Below, piece by piece: positions 1 through 11,012 of a stretch of 64,000 bases of DNA. Position numbers and translations under genes: made by a program. This DNA is from Onchocerca volvulus (taxonomy: Eukaryota; Nematoda; Chromadorea; Rhabditida; Onchocercidae). The notes beneath the pieces were generated by a model. That model did not search any database. It was not told the origin of the DNA and worked only from the letters and a program-made list of their open reading frames with translations. Positions within the stretch are counted from its first letter, which is position 1, and each line of letters starts with the position of its first letter. The stretch is from NCBI GenBank assembly GCA_000499405.2, contig HG738139.1:11060616-11124615 (forward strand). Reading direction: 5' to 3'.

Positions 1-25
1 ATTCAAATTTACTATAACCTTTCAG

Positions 26-1420
26 GTTATGCGTGTAATAATATTCGACATGTTTGGTAATATTTTACAAAAATTCAGTTGCTCTCGTTATTTGGAATTT
101 CCAAACGGAGTTTGTACAAATCACAAGCAAGAAATCCTAATTTCGGACAATCGTGCGCACTGTATAAAGGTTTGCTTAAATTGAAAGCCCCCTCGATATT
201 CCATTTTTTTTTTTATAAAATTTTCAATGTAATAGCAGATAATCATTATGGTGATAATTCGGTTTTGAATTGATATAGTTGTCAGATATGTAATTTATGT
301 GAAATATGTGAACGTATGTTTGGAAATACTTTCACTTTTATGTTTCAGATCTTTTTTCCTATCTTTTTCTGACTTCTACTAATTTCTTTTGACGTTGACA
401 TAAAAGGGAAGTTTCCGGAAAATTTCTGCATGGTAGAAAAATTCTGCACGATATTTAAGAGTAGGGTCACAACAAAAATAGGAATGATATTATAAGGAAG
501 AGAAAGGTTAAAGTGATGTTTCATAGGATTAAGGGATATGTATGAAATGAACTTTGAATCTTTCTTTTCTTATAATTTCCTAAAATATAAATTTCAATAT
601 GTTTCAGTTTTATCCTCCCAGAAGACTGGAATCCAAAAATAAATTTCTTTTAAAGTTTTGGAGTTTTACTGGCTTTTTTTCTTATTTCAGTCAATGTTTT
701 TTTCCAGGTATTCAATTACGATGGACAATTTGTTCGACAGATTGGTGGCGAAGGTGTTACAAATTATCCTATTGGTGTGGGTATTAATTATGCTGGTGAT
801 GTTGTTGTAGCAGATAATCATAATAATTTCAATCTAACCGTCTTCAGTCAGGTAAGTTCAGGATCATGTTTTTTAAAAAAAGAACAAATCAATCAACTTT
901 GTCGGGTTGATTCGAAATTCCAGAGATGAGTCCAGGTTTCGAAAAATTTTATAATCTGCAGAATACTATGTTTTTCTCTTCGTCCCTATCTCACAGATTG
1001 CATAAATTTGCCTTCATCGTAAAAAAAAAAAATAAAATAAAATAAAATAAAAGTAAAAAAAGGAAACAAAAACAAAAACAAAAGTTTCTTTCTACAAAGT
1101 CTTGAAATAATATTATTGTTGATTTTTCGAAATGGACATAGTTCGTAGCGGTGCAATATCGAGAATAACTAGTTTATTTTTATAAGATTTTGGTATTTTA
1201 AATGGTAAAGATGAAGTTTGAAAGCAATCAATTTCAGGATGGTACCATGATCTCGGCACTTGAGAGCAAAGTGAAGCACGCGCAGTGCTTCGATGTAGCA
1301 CTTGTTGAGGACGGTTCCGTGGTGCTGGCAAGCAAAGATTATCGCCTCTACTTGTATCGTTATCAGTCATCCGGGGCAACGACGGCAGTGGCGACAACGG
1401 CGGCAAACAGTCCCAAATAA
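26..1420 (+). CDS. ncl-1: NCL-1/Brat-type NHL-repeat protein, C-terminal exons (5' partial)
   Basis: Three exons, 26-169, 708-851 and 1238-1420 (stop TAA 1418-1420), are all joined in phase 0 and encode the last 156 residues. Acceptors are TTTCAG, TTCCAG and TTTCAG; donors are GTTTGC and GTAAGT. The reading shows NHL beta-propeller blades with the motifs RVIIFD, EFPNGV, ISDNRAHCIKVFNYDGQF, QIGGEG, NYPIGVGI and VVADNHNNFNLTVF, then CFDVALVEDGSVVLASKDYR and LYLYRY. From family knowledge this is the closing part of the NHL domain of Drosophila Brat and C. elegans NCL-1. Those TRIM-NHL proteins repress translation of bound mRNAs and restrain nucleolar size and cell growth. The RING/B-box/coiled-coil half would lie upstream of the window. 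After LYRY the protein ends in a short tail, QSSGATTAVATTAANSPK, which does not resemble the Brat ending I know. The last exon is clearly more GC-rich than its surroundings. Family assignment is very secure; the exact orthologue name rests on recall. Confidence 0.93.
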
Positions 1421-3157
1421 CTATTTAAACAGGCGGAACAACGAGTAACGAAACAGTTGTTATCGAATATGTCAAAGAGGAAAGTGCGTGTTTAAAAAAG
1501 CTCAAACAAGAATTTTAATTCTCTTAATTTTGAAAATTTGCACATTTTGGTATCGGGAGCGAAGAAGAGCGGGTTGAAAGTCGAAAAGAAGAGAAGAAAA
1601 TTTTTTAGACTGACAATTTAAATTTGTTAAATATGGAAAATTCAATTTTAAACTCGTAAGCCCTGTTCCAAGCCTAAATAATATTTGTTGATGCTTTTTT
1701 TCTTCATTCTTGACGATATGTTTTTTCTTTCGAAAAAACTGTTGTTGATGCTTTGTGTGCACGAAATATTTTCTGGCACCAGCTACTTCTTTTTTCATGG
1801 TAATGATCTGTTATCGTCATTATCCTCATTGCTAGCTTGTTTTTATCCAATTGTCGATTAGAGTGTTTTGGTCGTTGATCGTCATTGTTCCATTACTAGT
1901 CAACCATCCTTTCCCTTTCCCACTATCACTCAGCTTTTCCCTCCTTTTCGAGTTTTCATTTCCAGCAACATTTTCTACTAGATATGATATATCTCCGAAA
2001 TGATATACTCCATTCTCATAATCAGATCGATTTTCGGGTTCCTTTTAGAATTATAGATCTTGATTTTTTTTTCTTAATTCCTAAAATATTTTTACTTATC
2101 AAAAGAATTTTCAGGAATTTTCTAACTGAAAAGGATTTGTTTCTTTGTTTTTTCTTGAAAATCCCAAATGGCAATGACGACTATAGACTTTTGCTTTAAA
2201 AAATTGAATTGTTTATGGAAAGAATTTTTTCTTAAAATTTTACAAGAATTTAGAACTTTTTTCACACCCGGCATCATCATTCAAAAAAATTTTCATAAGT
2301 GTCCCTTTTTTGTTGTTTCTTAGAAATTTTTGTGCCCATTTCAAATATGTTAGTAGTTAATTTTTAAAATTTCAGTGTTATTGCATTCAATTGGCAGGGC
2401 AAAACAGAAATCACTCTTATTCTTTACCTTTCTCTCCATTTATGTACTCCTTCCCTTCTGCTTCGTATTTAAAACTCGCATTTCTCTAATTTAAATTTGA
2501 ATTTCTTTGGTTATGATTGATTTTCTCGAATTGTTATTTGAGGTGTACCTGATAACACGCTGCTCGTTTTGAGACCTATTTTGTTTGATTTTTTCTTTCT
2601 CGTTTACAAGTAATAATTCAGGTTCCATCCTCTCCCACTTCTGCTTGTTATTTTCATGTCTTCAAATTTTCTTCGAGAAAATCCGCATATCCATGTTGCT
2701 ACTGCTTTAGAGGCGTTGTCTTCGTTACTTACGTTTGGCAAATGTTCCTGGTACTATATTGACCCGTGACCTTTGTAAGTGTATTAGCAATTGAATTTCT
2801 ACAATTTTCGTTTTGTTTTCATAATTTAGCAGTAAATTTAATGTTTTATCATTAGTTAGCTATTACGCCATATTCATCCATATGTGGGGATGGATGGGTG
2901 TAGTTTTCGTTTTCCACTTTAGAATTGTTTAATAATTTTTCGAACTTCGCTTTTCTTGAAAATCGATATTTGTTGGCATATAGTTTCTTATATACGTCTT
3001 ATTTATTGCATGTTTTACTTCCTTCCTCCTTTTATTTTTCCATCATTTCTCTTAAAATTTTTATTTTGTTTCGTTCTTATTCTTCCCTGACTCGTATTTC
3101 TTCCTGCTTACGATAAATCGAATTAAATAGAAACAATTCAAAGACATAACATGATTG

Positions 3158-3159
<2 letters not shown>

Positions 3160-3225
<66 letters not shown>
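3160..3225. repeat. Poly(T) tract
   Basis: About 65 nearly uninterrupted T with a single G near the middle. A matching but shorter poly(A) run lies at 3453-3477. Length is probably variable or uncertain in assembly. Confidence 0.95.
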
Positions 3226-3227
<2 letters not shown>

Positions 3228-3452
3228 TATTTGTAAGTTTGTTAAAAGGTTTCGTCTCCTATTGTTTCCTTTTTAAGTATTTTTGTATAAATAAATATGT
3301 ATTTTAATATTGTAATTATATACCGTAAGTATCCTACTGCAAAATATAGTGGCGCTAGTAGTCGTAGAAATGTTCGTAATAGAAGTTAAAAAAGCAGCTC
3401 TCATTTTCTTTTTTTCCTACAGCACATTATTACTCTAATTTTTTATTTGTTT

Positions 3453-3477
3453 AAAAAAAAAAAAAAAAAAAAAAAAA
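3453..3477. repeat. Poly(A) tract
   Basis: An uninterrupted run of 25 A. Together with the poly(T) tract at 3160-3225 it forms complementary homopolymers about 230 bp apart. Confidence 0.95.
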
Positions 3478-6400
3478 TTAGAAAGAAGCGGAACTTTCTC
3501 CTTCCTTCTTCCATAATTATCGTATTCCTACTCCTTCAAACTATTGTGTATGTTATTGTGCTGTATCCTATCATACCGTACTATATATTCTGCTACAATA
3601 TCTTTTACTATTATCCTGGATATACTGTAGTACAATTGTATTTTTTTATCTCTGGTCTTTTAGTTGCTGCTTTCTATTTGTGCTGCTAGCATTTGGAATT
3701 TGAATTTCAAATCTGTGGAATGGAACGTTTAAAGCTTTTCGTTACTGGTTGCATTTTTCTCATTACGAAAAGAAAGTCGCGCATTTTCTATATTTCATTT
3801 CATATATAAATTTGTTTGTACTATTTTCTGGATTTCATCTTTTGATTATTACAAGATTTCATAACTATTCTTTGGAAAATTTCTACTAAATTGAAATGAA
3901 AAATGGAAAGAGAAATGTATAAACTATATATCTCATTTATTTTCAACTCTTTTTTCTTATCTTTAATGATATCAATTTTGAAATCTTGTCAAGATTGAAA
4001 TTGCTAATAAACGAAATTGATGAGTTTCATAAAATTTCATTTCGTGACATTTTCTTCATGTCTATCTTTACTTTCTCTTTGCCACTGTCCCGACATACTT
4101 AGAGCTTGCTGTACTATCATTCTTTTGATTTTTGACTTTTCGTGTTGGAAAATGTTTCCCGCTGATCTTCTTTGGCTTGACTGTATACCAAATTCCTCTT
4201 AGAAAAAGTATTCTTTAATATTTGACATCCCGAATCCTTCCCAATTCAGTCGACTCAAAGGAAAAATCTATTTTTTCTTCCTTTTGTCCTGTATACATTT
4301 AATTTGTACAAATATAACACTGTTTTTGAAAAAAAAAAAAATACATAGTTGGAGAGAAACTTGCTAATTTGCTCTGCTAATGATGAAATTATTAAAATTT
4401 TTTCGATGTCTTGATAATGGTCGATTCTTCAATCCGGCGAAATTTACTTTTTTCCGGTTTGTTCTACACGTTACTTTATGCTATCATGACGTTACATTGT
4501 CACATCCTATGTTACTTTAATCAAAGTAAAAGAGCGCTAGTTAATCATATTGTAGAATTTTGCACATGCACATGTTTTGTCAGTTTCATTTGTGATTGCA
4601 ATTTGTTTGCTTGTTTGTTTGTTTATTTGTTTATTCTTTCATTCAGTAATGATCTTAAAGAGAATGATTTCTTTATAAACATCATTTTCATTTATACCAT
4701 TCTTTCCTTTCCCATCCCTTTTCATCTTTTACACTCATCTCCATCCTAAATTGTTTTATTTCGAAATTTAAATCAATAAATCAATTTTTGATATGTAATG
4801 CTTCAACTTATTTCACAAGAATTTAATAAATTCAATCACATTTTCTTTTTTCTTCATTGGCTTCAAATTTTTTTTTTTTTTTTTTTTTTTTTATTATGAA
4901 AAGTACAAGCTCCGATAAATTCTTCAATCTCTTTTATGCATTATCCTAATAAAATTTTTAAAATAACTTTTGCTGAATGTCGTCGCTTTTCATTTTCGCC
5001 GTCGTTTCGATTTCTCATCGAAGGTACGTGTTACTTTCAACAATAGCTCTTATATTTCGATGGAACTATCAAAATAGGTCATTCGGGACTAAATTGTATT
5101 TTTGCTAAACATATTAAAAGGTCTCACTCATCAAGCACTTCTCTTTCTTGACTACGACTGAAAGCATATAAATTGAGGAATATTTTTATATTGTCTTCGG
5201 TTCTTGTCTTAAATTTCTAAGCTATTCTTGAAAGTCTTGAAACTTTTTCGAGGAGTATGGTTACAATAGTTTTCTTTTTTACAGTGAAAATAATTATCGA
5301 AATTTCTTTCTTATATTTTCATGTATCAGTAATTCTTATCGCGTATTCGGTCGTTTACCCTTTTATGAACACCAACTTTTCTTCTTAATTTCTCTTTAAT
5401 ATCTTTCTCGCGATACTGAAATAGGATGTCGAAAAATTTAGAATTCATTCTTTCTTTTTTCTTTTCTTTTCATATGTGGAGAGAAATGTGGGCGAAATTT
5501 CATACTTTGTTGTGCTATTATTATCCCTTTTTATTTTATTTTTTTGCTGTGTTTCATTTTATCTTAATTCAGTTGTTTATTGTTACTTAAATTGTTCTTT
5601 TATTTTTGTAAAAAAATTCAAAAATTTTTATTTTGAATTCTAAATGGGCAGAGTTTTTTTCTTCTACTCTCTTTTCCTCATCTTTTTTTTTTTCTTTTCT
5701 CTCTTTAATACAGGCAAGGAGAATAGGAATAATTCTTCATATTCTTTCTTTATCAGTTATGAATTTAAATTTCCAGATCATTTATAATATTCTGGCATAT
5801 TATTTCTCTCCTTTTTTAACCTTCATGCTTTATATATTTCCGGAAAAAAACATAAGTCGTTTATCTTTTGATGTTTTTATTTACCTCTTATTCATCCAGT
5901 GGTACATACGTATTTTTCGTTCTCAATTCTTTGTTGTTTATATAGCTTTCCTAGTTTATATCCGAAATGATAGTCTATAACAAAAGTATCTCCTCTGTGA
6001 TAGTTCCCTCTTTTTTAAATTTTTTTCTCTTCTTTTTTTGCAATGAATAAAATGAATGCGACAATCGTGTTGAAGTGAATATTTTCGATTTGTAAAGAAA
6101 TCAATGATTGTTGTCAAATGTTTCCAGAAATTCAAATGATTTCATGATTTCAGAAGAAAAAAAATATTTGCATTTTTGACAGTTAATACTTGTTTTTCCC
6201 TCTTCTAAAGCTTATCCCACTTTCCTCTTCATCCAGAATGAAATATAAATAATATATGTGATTTGTCAGAATAACTGGAAAGTAGAAAAAACTGATTGTT
6301 GTATTTTCATTTTTCTATTCATTGCTTAATTTTCAAAAGATACTAGCGATAATGCGATAGTTGTTAAATTTTCTTTTTTTCTCCTCTTCTTATTTCCCGT

Positions 6401-6845
6401 TGAAAAAGAATATTTGCCTTTTTTCTTGTTTCCTTCATCATTTTCATCAGATGGTTCGAAATTTAATGGATTTTTTCTTTCTGTTTTCGACAAAATTTGG
6501 AATATTTTTAGCAACTTACCTTATAAATGTTGTCAGTCAGTAAACATTTGCTTAATTGCAGTGAATTGACAGATGAATTGAGGGGAATTTTCCTTTTTCT
6601 TTCTTCCTTAATAAAAATGAAAAGGATTAAATGTTATCGCTGTCTTTTTTAATTTTTTGTCATTATTGCCTCATTTTAAAATTTTTATATTTCATAATCT
6701 GATTAACACATCGAATCATTTCATCATTTCGCGGTATCAGTCCCTTTTCTCCTTCCTACTTTTGATTAAATATATATATTGTATGTTTCCTTTTTCGCAT
6801 GTCTTTCAACCATCATCTCGGTTTGTAAATATCATATACGTATTA

Positions 6846-6925
6846 CACGCACACATACACATACCAAGATCACATACACACATACACACATATTACATAC
6901 AACATACATGCATACATAAATATAC
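6846..6925. repeat. CA/ACAT-rich imperfect microsatellite
   Basis: An irregular run of ACAC, CATACA and ACATAC units with interruptions. A GTTT tetranucleotide run follows at about 7005-7032. No coding signal. Confidence 0.8.
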
Positions 6926-7004
6926 CAACCTTACAAATTTATGCGAGTACATTTGTTGTTGTTATTATCACCGAAGAAAGTTGACATGTGTATAGCGACT
7001 TTTT

Positions 7005-7042
7005 TTGTTTTGTTTGTTTGTTTGTTTGTTTGTTTTTTTTTT
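7005..7042. repeat. (GTTT)n microsatellite merging into poly(T)
   Basis: Several consecutive GTTT units run into T10. An AATAAA followed by an A-run lies shortly after, at 7094-7108. Confidence 0.85.
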
Positions 7043-8049
7043 CTGTTCTCGATATGTATAGATAATATTGTTTTATCTTTGTGGTAGTGATTCAATAAAA
7101 AAAAAAAAGGGTAGAAATGTAAGAATTTGGTATACTTTAAATCATTTATTGTTTTTTCGCTAGGATAATTCATTTTTCTTAGTCTGTAATAGTTTAGAAC
7201 AAAAAGTTATGTGGTGATAGTAATTCTTATCTAAAGTATTTGCCGAAAAAATGGATGCTATTTTTGTTAGGCAAAAAAAAAAAAAGTGGATGCTTTTACT
7301 AGATCCAATCCGAAGTAAAAATCGATTAATATGATAAGGTATTTTTGTTTCAGACAAACGATTTATAACATCTTTTTTTCATAATTGCTTTAAATAATGA
7401 CTGACAGTTAAATTAGAAAGTTTTGAGAATGAATGATTTTGTTATTTTATGAATGAAGGAATAATTTGTTAATTAATTATTATAAGAAAAAACAATATTT
7501 GAATATTTGATCCAGCGTTATCAATCATATATTACATCGCTACCCTAATAATATAACGTAGTTTTATGTGACTGAAAAAGAGTATAGATGAATTGTGATC
7601 AATAGATGAATTTTTTTTTTTTTTTTGTTTGTTTGTTTATGTTTATGCATATGTCCTAATAGTTTCGTATCTTCTCTGCTCTGCTCTTTTTGTAATATTT
7701 GCAAAAGTAAAAAATTTATTCAAAGAATTTTACTGTTTTTGCCTTTCACGTTTCAAATAAATTTTCAACAGAAAATATATCCATGATAGGTTTATTTTGC
7801 AAGGAAAGAAAAAAAAAAGGAAAAGTGTTTGGTTTGTATTTCTGATAGACTAATTAAAAAAATATTGATTAAATGGGATTTGTCTAATTAAAAACTGAAT
7901 TTGACTAATGTTTAATAAGTGATCATAACAACTAATAGAGATATTGATTTGTAGATATAGGAAGTGTATGATAGTCCAGGAAAGATATTAAATGACTGAA
8001 GGCTGTGATAAGCTCAAGATAAAGTGATTAGATTTTAAGGAATACTTTA

Positions 8050-8132
8050 GAGAACACTGGGATTTCGAACTCTCGACATTGTTGTGAAGTTGATAAGCAT
8101 TTAACTTCAGCAGTTCGTTTTGTCATCCGACC
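8050..8132 (-). other. Degenerate tRNA-like (Ser/Leu-type) relic or tRNA-derived SINE head
   Basis: Read on the minus strand, the segment has a B-box-like GAGTTCGAAATCC (8060-8072 on +) and an A-box-like TGCTGAAGTTAAATGC (8097-8112). Spacing and intervening text recall class II tRNAs. The T-stem does not pair properly and the acceptor stem is not convincing, so this is not a functional tRNA. A pseudogene or the tRNA-derived head of a SINE is the likeliest reading, but chance resemblance is possible. Confidence 0.3.
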
Positions 8133-8907
8133 GTTTGTTAAACGATCAATCGATAGGTTGATTTCTATCATTTGCAAGGATCGGCAGATTATTCAATTTA
8201 ATAGGACAGGTAGGAACTATTTGCTGTGAAATTTGAAGTGGGATTTTTCTTCTAATCGGTTACTAGTCTTTTGCCTTATCTTTCAAAGAAAGAGAAATTA
8301 GGAGGTCAATTGTTTCCTTATCAAAGGTTATTCTCAAGTCGTGAAAAGTATAATTGAAATTGGTGACATGCAAGAATGCAGTGTAGCAATCAGTAATTTG
8401 AAATTAAAAAGTCCTGGGTAAGGCTTAATTTAAATTCATTTAATTTAAATTACTAAATCCCAGATAAACTTATTTGAAAAAGTTTCTTCCTTCAAATCAG
8501 ACATGTTGATAAAGTCTAGAGGGGTTGCTGAAATCAGGATCTATTGATGTTATAGGTAGTACTTTTAGAAATTGATAATATTGATATGATGATCTATTAT
8601 TGGTGCGATCCCACAGTTATTCTATCAATAGGTTAATCATTATTATTCGATTATTGATTATTTTTCGTTAGCTCTAATTTTTGTCAATATGTTCATTATC
8701 ATCCAGTACCCATAATTATTATTAGTACTGAGATATTTTGGATATTTCTGCTAATTATTAGTAGTGACAAATTGTTATTGATAACAATAGGAAAAATGAT
8801 ACCAAGCTGATAAATTGAAATATCATTCTAAAGCATTATTTTGAATGAATTTTCGTTATAATACGATATTTTCGGGTATAAATTGATCATAACATAGGGA
8901 GCATTGT

Positions 8908-9000
8908 AAAATGGCACCAGCAGCAACAGCAAGCGTAATGATAACAATTGTCACAATTGATGATAAACTGATTATTACTGCTACTGCTTTACGGTGTTTA
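8908..9000. repeat. Fragment related to the foldback element
   Basis: It starts with a CAGCAGCAACAGCAA motif and ends with ACTGCTACTGCTTTACG followed by GTGTTTAGCAAT. The same outer motifs flank the foldback element at 18.4-18.75 kb. Centred on TTGTCACAATT it is itself weakly palindromic. Probably a much shortened relative; homology is by eye only. Confidence 0.4.
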
Positions 9001-10460
9001 GCAATCTGAAGCAAACATAATTTAATGCTATTACTCTTTTTATTCGAAAAGAAAAAGACAAAAATTCAAATTTCTCCGAGTTTCAGATTTTCCTTAAAAA
9101 AATTTTTTTTTTAGGAAATTTGAACTTAATTTATTTTCTTACAATATTCAGTTATAGTATTTGTATGTTTACTTTCTTTAAGATCAAAATTTTCGAGTTT
9201 GAATTTGAATTAAAATTAAAGATCTCTTCTTAAATCATAGGTTTTCTTCCTTTTTTGCATGTTAATTATATTTGAAAAAAAATATTTTTTAATTTTAATT
9301 CGGTTGCTTACACTTTATTACTACTAGTAATATAATTTTGTATATCGATTTTATTTTGAGAAAAATTTCTAACTTCCCAAGTGAAAAAAAAATTTGATAA
9401 TAGAGATAGTTTGCCAAAAATATGCTCTGAAACTTTCATTTTCTTTTTTTTTTTCAGAACTTTTAGTTGCATTTTTTAATCTTATCTATATATTTATTTC
9501 TTTCTTTTCTTTTTATCCCAATCAAAATCAAATATTAATATTGAAAATGTGAAAATTTTTACGAAAATGTTAAAAGTCATTCTCTGTTATTTAGCAAAAA
9601 TACAAAGGTTCATCCTTTGTCATTTATATAATTGAAGTATTTTTGGTAAAGCAGGAATTTATGAAAAATCAATGGATTCAAAGGTTATGACCTTTTGTAC
9701 AAATTATGAATTCTGGAAAATTTTTCAAGAATTTGAATAAATCCAGATTTTGAAATTTCATATTAGGATTAGTATTATATTAGTAACGATCTCTCTCTTT
9801 AATTAGCAAGTATTATTATCAATTTCAAATATAATATCATACCATATCAGCCATAAATTGATCATATCGTTGATTTTTAATGCTTCTTCTGACAATATTT
9901 CGGAAAGTTTCTGATTTCCTTCAAAATCTATTCTTTCATTAATAATATTTGGAAGTGTTATCTTTTGCTTATTCTTGTCTCTTATCAGTTTCAATTCATC
10001 GTATAGCTTTAATTTATAGCTAGAACGAAATAGAAATGAGAAACAGGAAAACAGAATGTTTGATGATCTGATTAAAAAAGGGATTAAAGTGTGATCACAA
10101 TTTACCGAGAATCTCGCCTCATTTCCAAATAATCGTGTGCATTTGCAGTGTTTGCATTTGGATTGCCATGGAATTTCACTGTATTTACTTAAAATTGATT
10201 AAACTGATGAAAATTTTCCAAAACCTATCATTTTTCCCTTTTCTGTCTTTTTTTCCTTCCCGAAAGAGTAAACATAAATAGATAGGAAAATATAAATTGT
10301 GAATATAAATCGAATAATATTCTTCCTATAGTATAAATTTAAATATGTTCGTCCAATCATTTTTTTTTCCTTCCTTTTTTTTTCTACAATTTTCAAGTTC
10401 TTGTAGTTAAAAAAGGAGAAAAAAAGTTTTTGGTTACATTCTGTCTATTATATTTTCCCC

Positions 10461-10472
10461 CCTCTCTCTCTC

Positions 10473-10527
<55 letters not shown>
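10461..10527. repeat. (CT)n microsatellite
   Basis: About 67 bp of CT dinucleotides with one CCCT interruption near the middle, directly before the inverted repeat at 10536. Confidence 0.97.
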
Positions 10528-10528
<1 letters not shown>

Positions 10529-10535
10529 ATTTAAT

Positions 10536-10657
10536 TTAACTTCGAATTAGAATACTTTCTAATCCAATTTTTTTGTTAAAGTATAGGAATAATTGATCAG
10601 ATTATAACAATGGTAAATCGACCAATCTAGGTTGAAAGTATTCTAATTCGAAGTTAA
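10536..10657. repeat. 24-bp perfect inverted repeat with 74-bp spacer
   Basis: The left arm 10536-10559 begins TTAACTTCGAATTAG and the right arm 10634-10657 is its exact reverse complement. The arms sit between the CT microsatellite and the minisatellite, and the right arm abuts the first minisatellite unit. This looks like a small hairpin or solo terminal-repeat structure. No coding content. Confidence 0.9.
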
Positions 10658-11012
10658 CATTTACCAAATTCTAATTGAGAATAATCAAACTCTAGATTGC
10701 AAGTATAAAGCTCTAGATTGAAAGTGATCGGATTTTAGATTGAAAATAATTAAATTTTAGACTAAAAGTAACCAATTTCTAAATTGAAAATTATCAAACT
10801 CTAGGTTGAGAAAAATCAAATTTAATTTGAAGAAATCAAGTTACAGATTGAAGATATTTAACTCTAGGTTAAAATAATCAAGTTCTAGATTGATGATAAT
10901 CAGATTTTAGATTGAAAGTGATCAAACTTTAGTTGGAAGTAATCAAAAGTAGATCAAACTGTAGTTGAATTATAAATTGAAAATAATCAAATTCTAGGTT
11001 GGAAATAATCAA
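10618..11012. repeat. Degenerate ~22-bp AT-rich minisatellite
   Basis: Repeated units of the form TCTAGATTGAAAATAATCAAA, with substitutions and small indels, occur roughly 15-18 times. Typical anchors are CTAG(A/G)TTG and AATAATCAAA. The array has no open frame of note and follows the CT run and inverted repeat. Confidence 0.85.

Larger units (their letters stand above)
1421..7110 (+). other. T-rich gene-free stretch, possible very long 3' UTR of the NHL gene
   Basis: No exon could be supported here. The + strand is persistently T- and CT-rich, giving several spurious Phe/Ser/Leu-rich reading frames. Candidate AATAAA poly(A) signals on the + strand lie at 3290-3295 and 7094-7099. The bias fades after about 7.1 kb. 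This would fit transcribed 3' UTR of the NHL gene ending at one of these signals, but it could equally be intergenic DNA. Confidence 0.35.
7111..10460. other. Intergenic stretch without a recognisable gene
   Basis: AT-rich sequence with balanced A and T. The only structured items seen are a degenerate tRNA-like relic at 8050-8132 and a short fragment resembling the foldback element at about 8908-9000. A 63-codon minus-strand frame at 9803-9994 has less skewed residue use than its neighbours but matches nothing I know, and I do not call it a gene. Confidence 0.6.

Noticed and set aside
1113..1406. Minus-strand 97-codon frame opposite the last NHL exon
   Set aside because: It is antisense to the well-supported NHL exon and has no family resemblance.
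4411..4749. + strand 112-codon frame rich in Phe, Leu, Ile and Cys
   Set aside because: It looks like a membrane protein only because the strand is T-rich. Many similar frames occur between 2 and 7 kb with no motif or splice support.
9803..9994. Minus-strand 63-codon frame with balanced residue use
   Set aside because: No recognised motif, no splice context and length within chance expectation.
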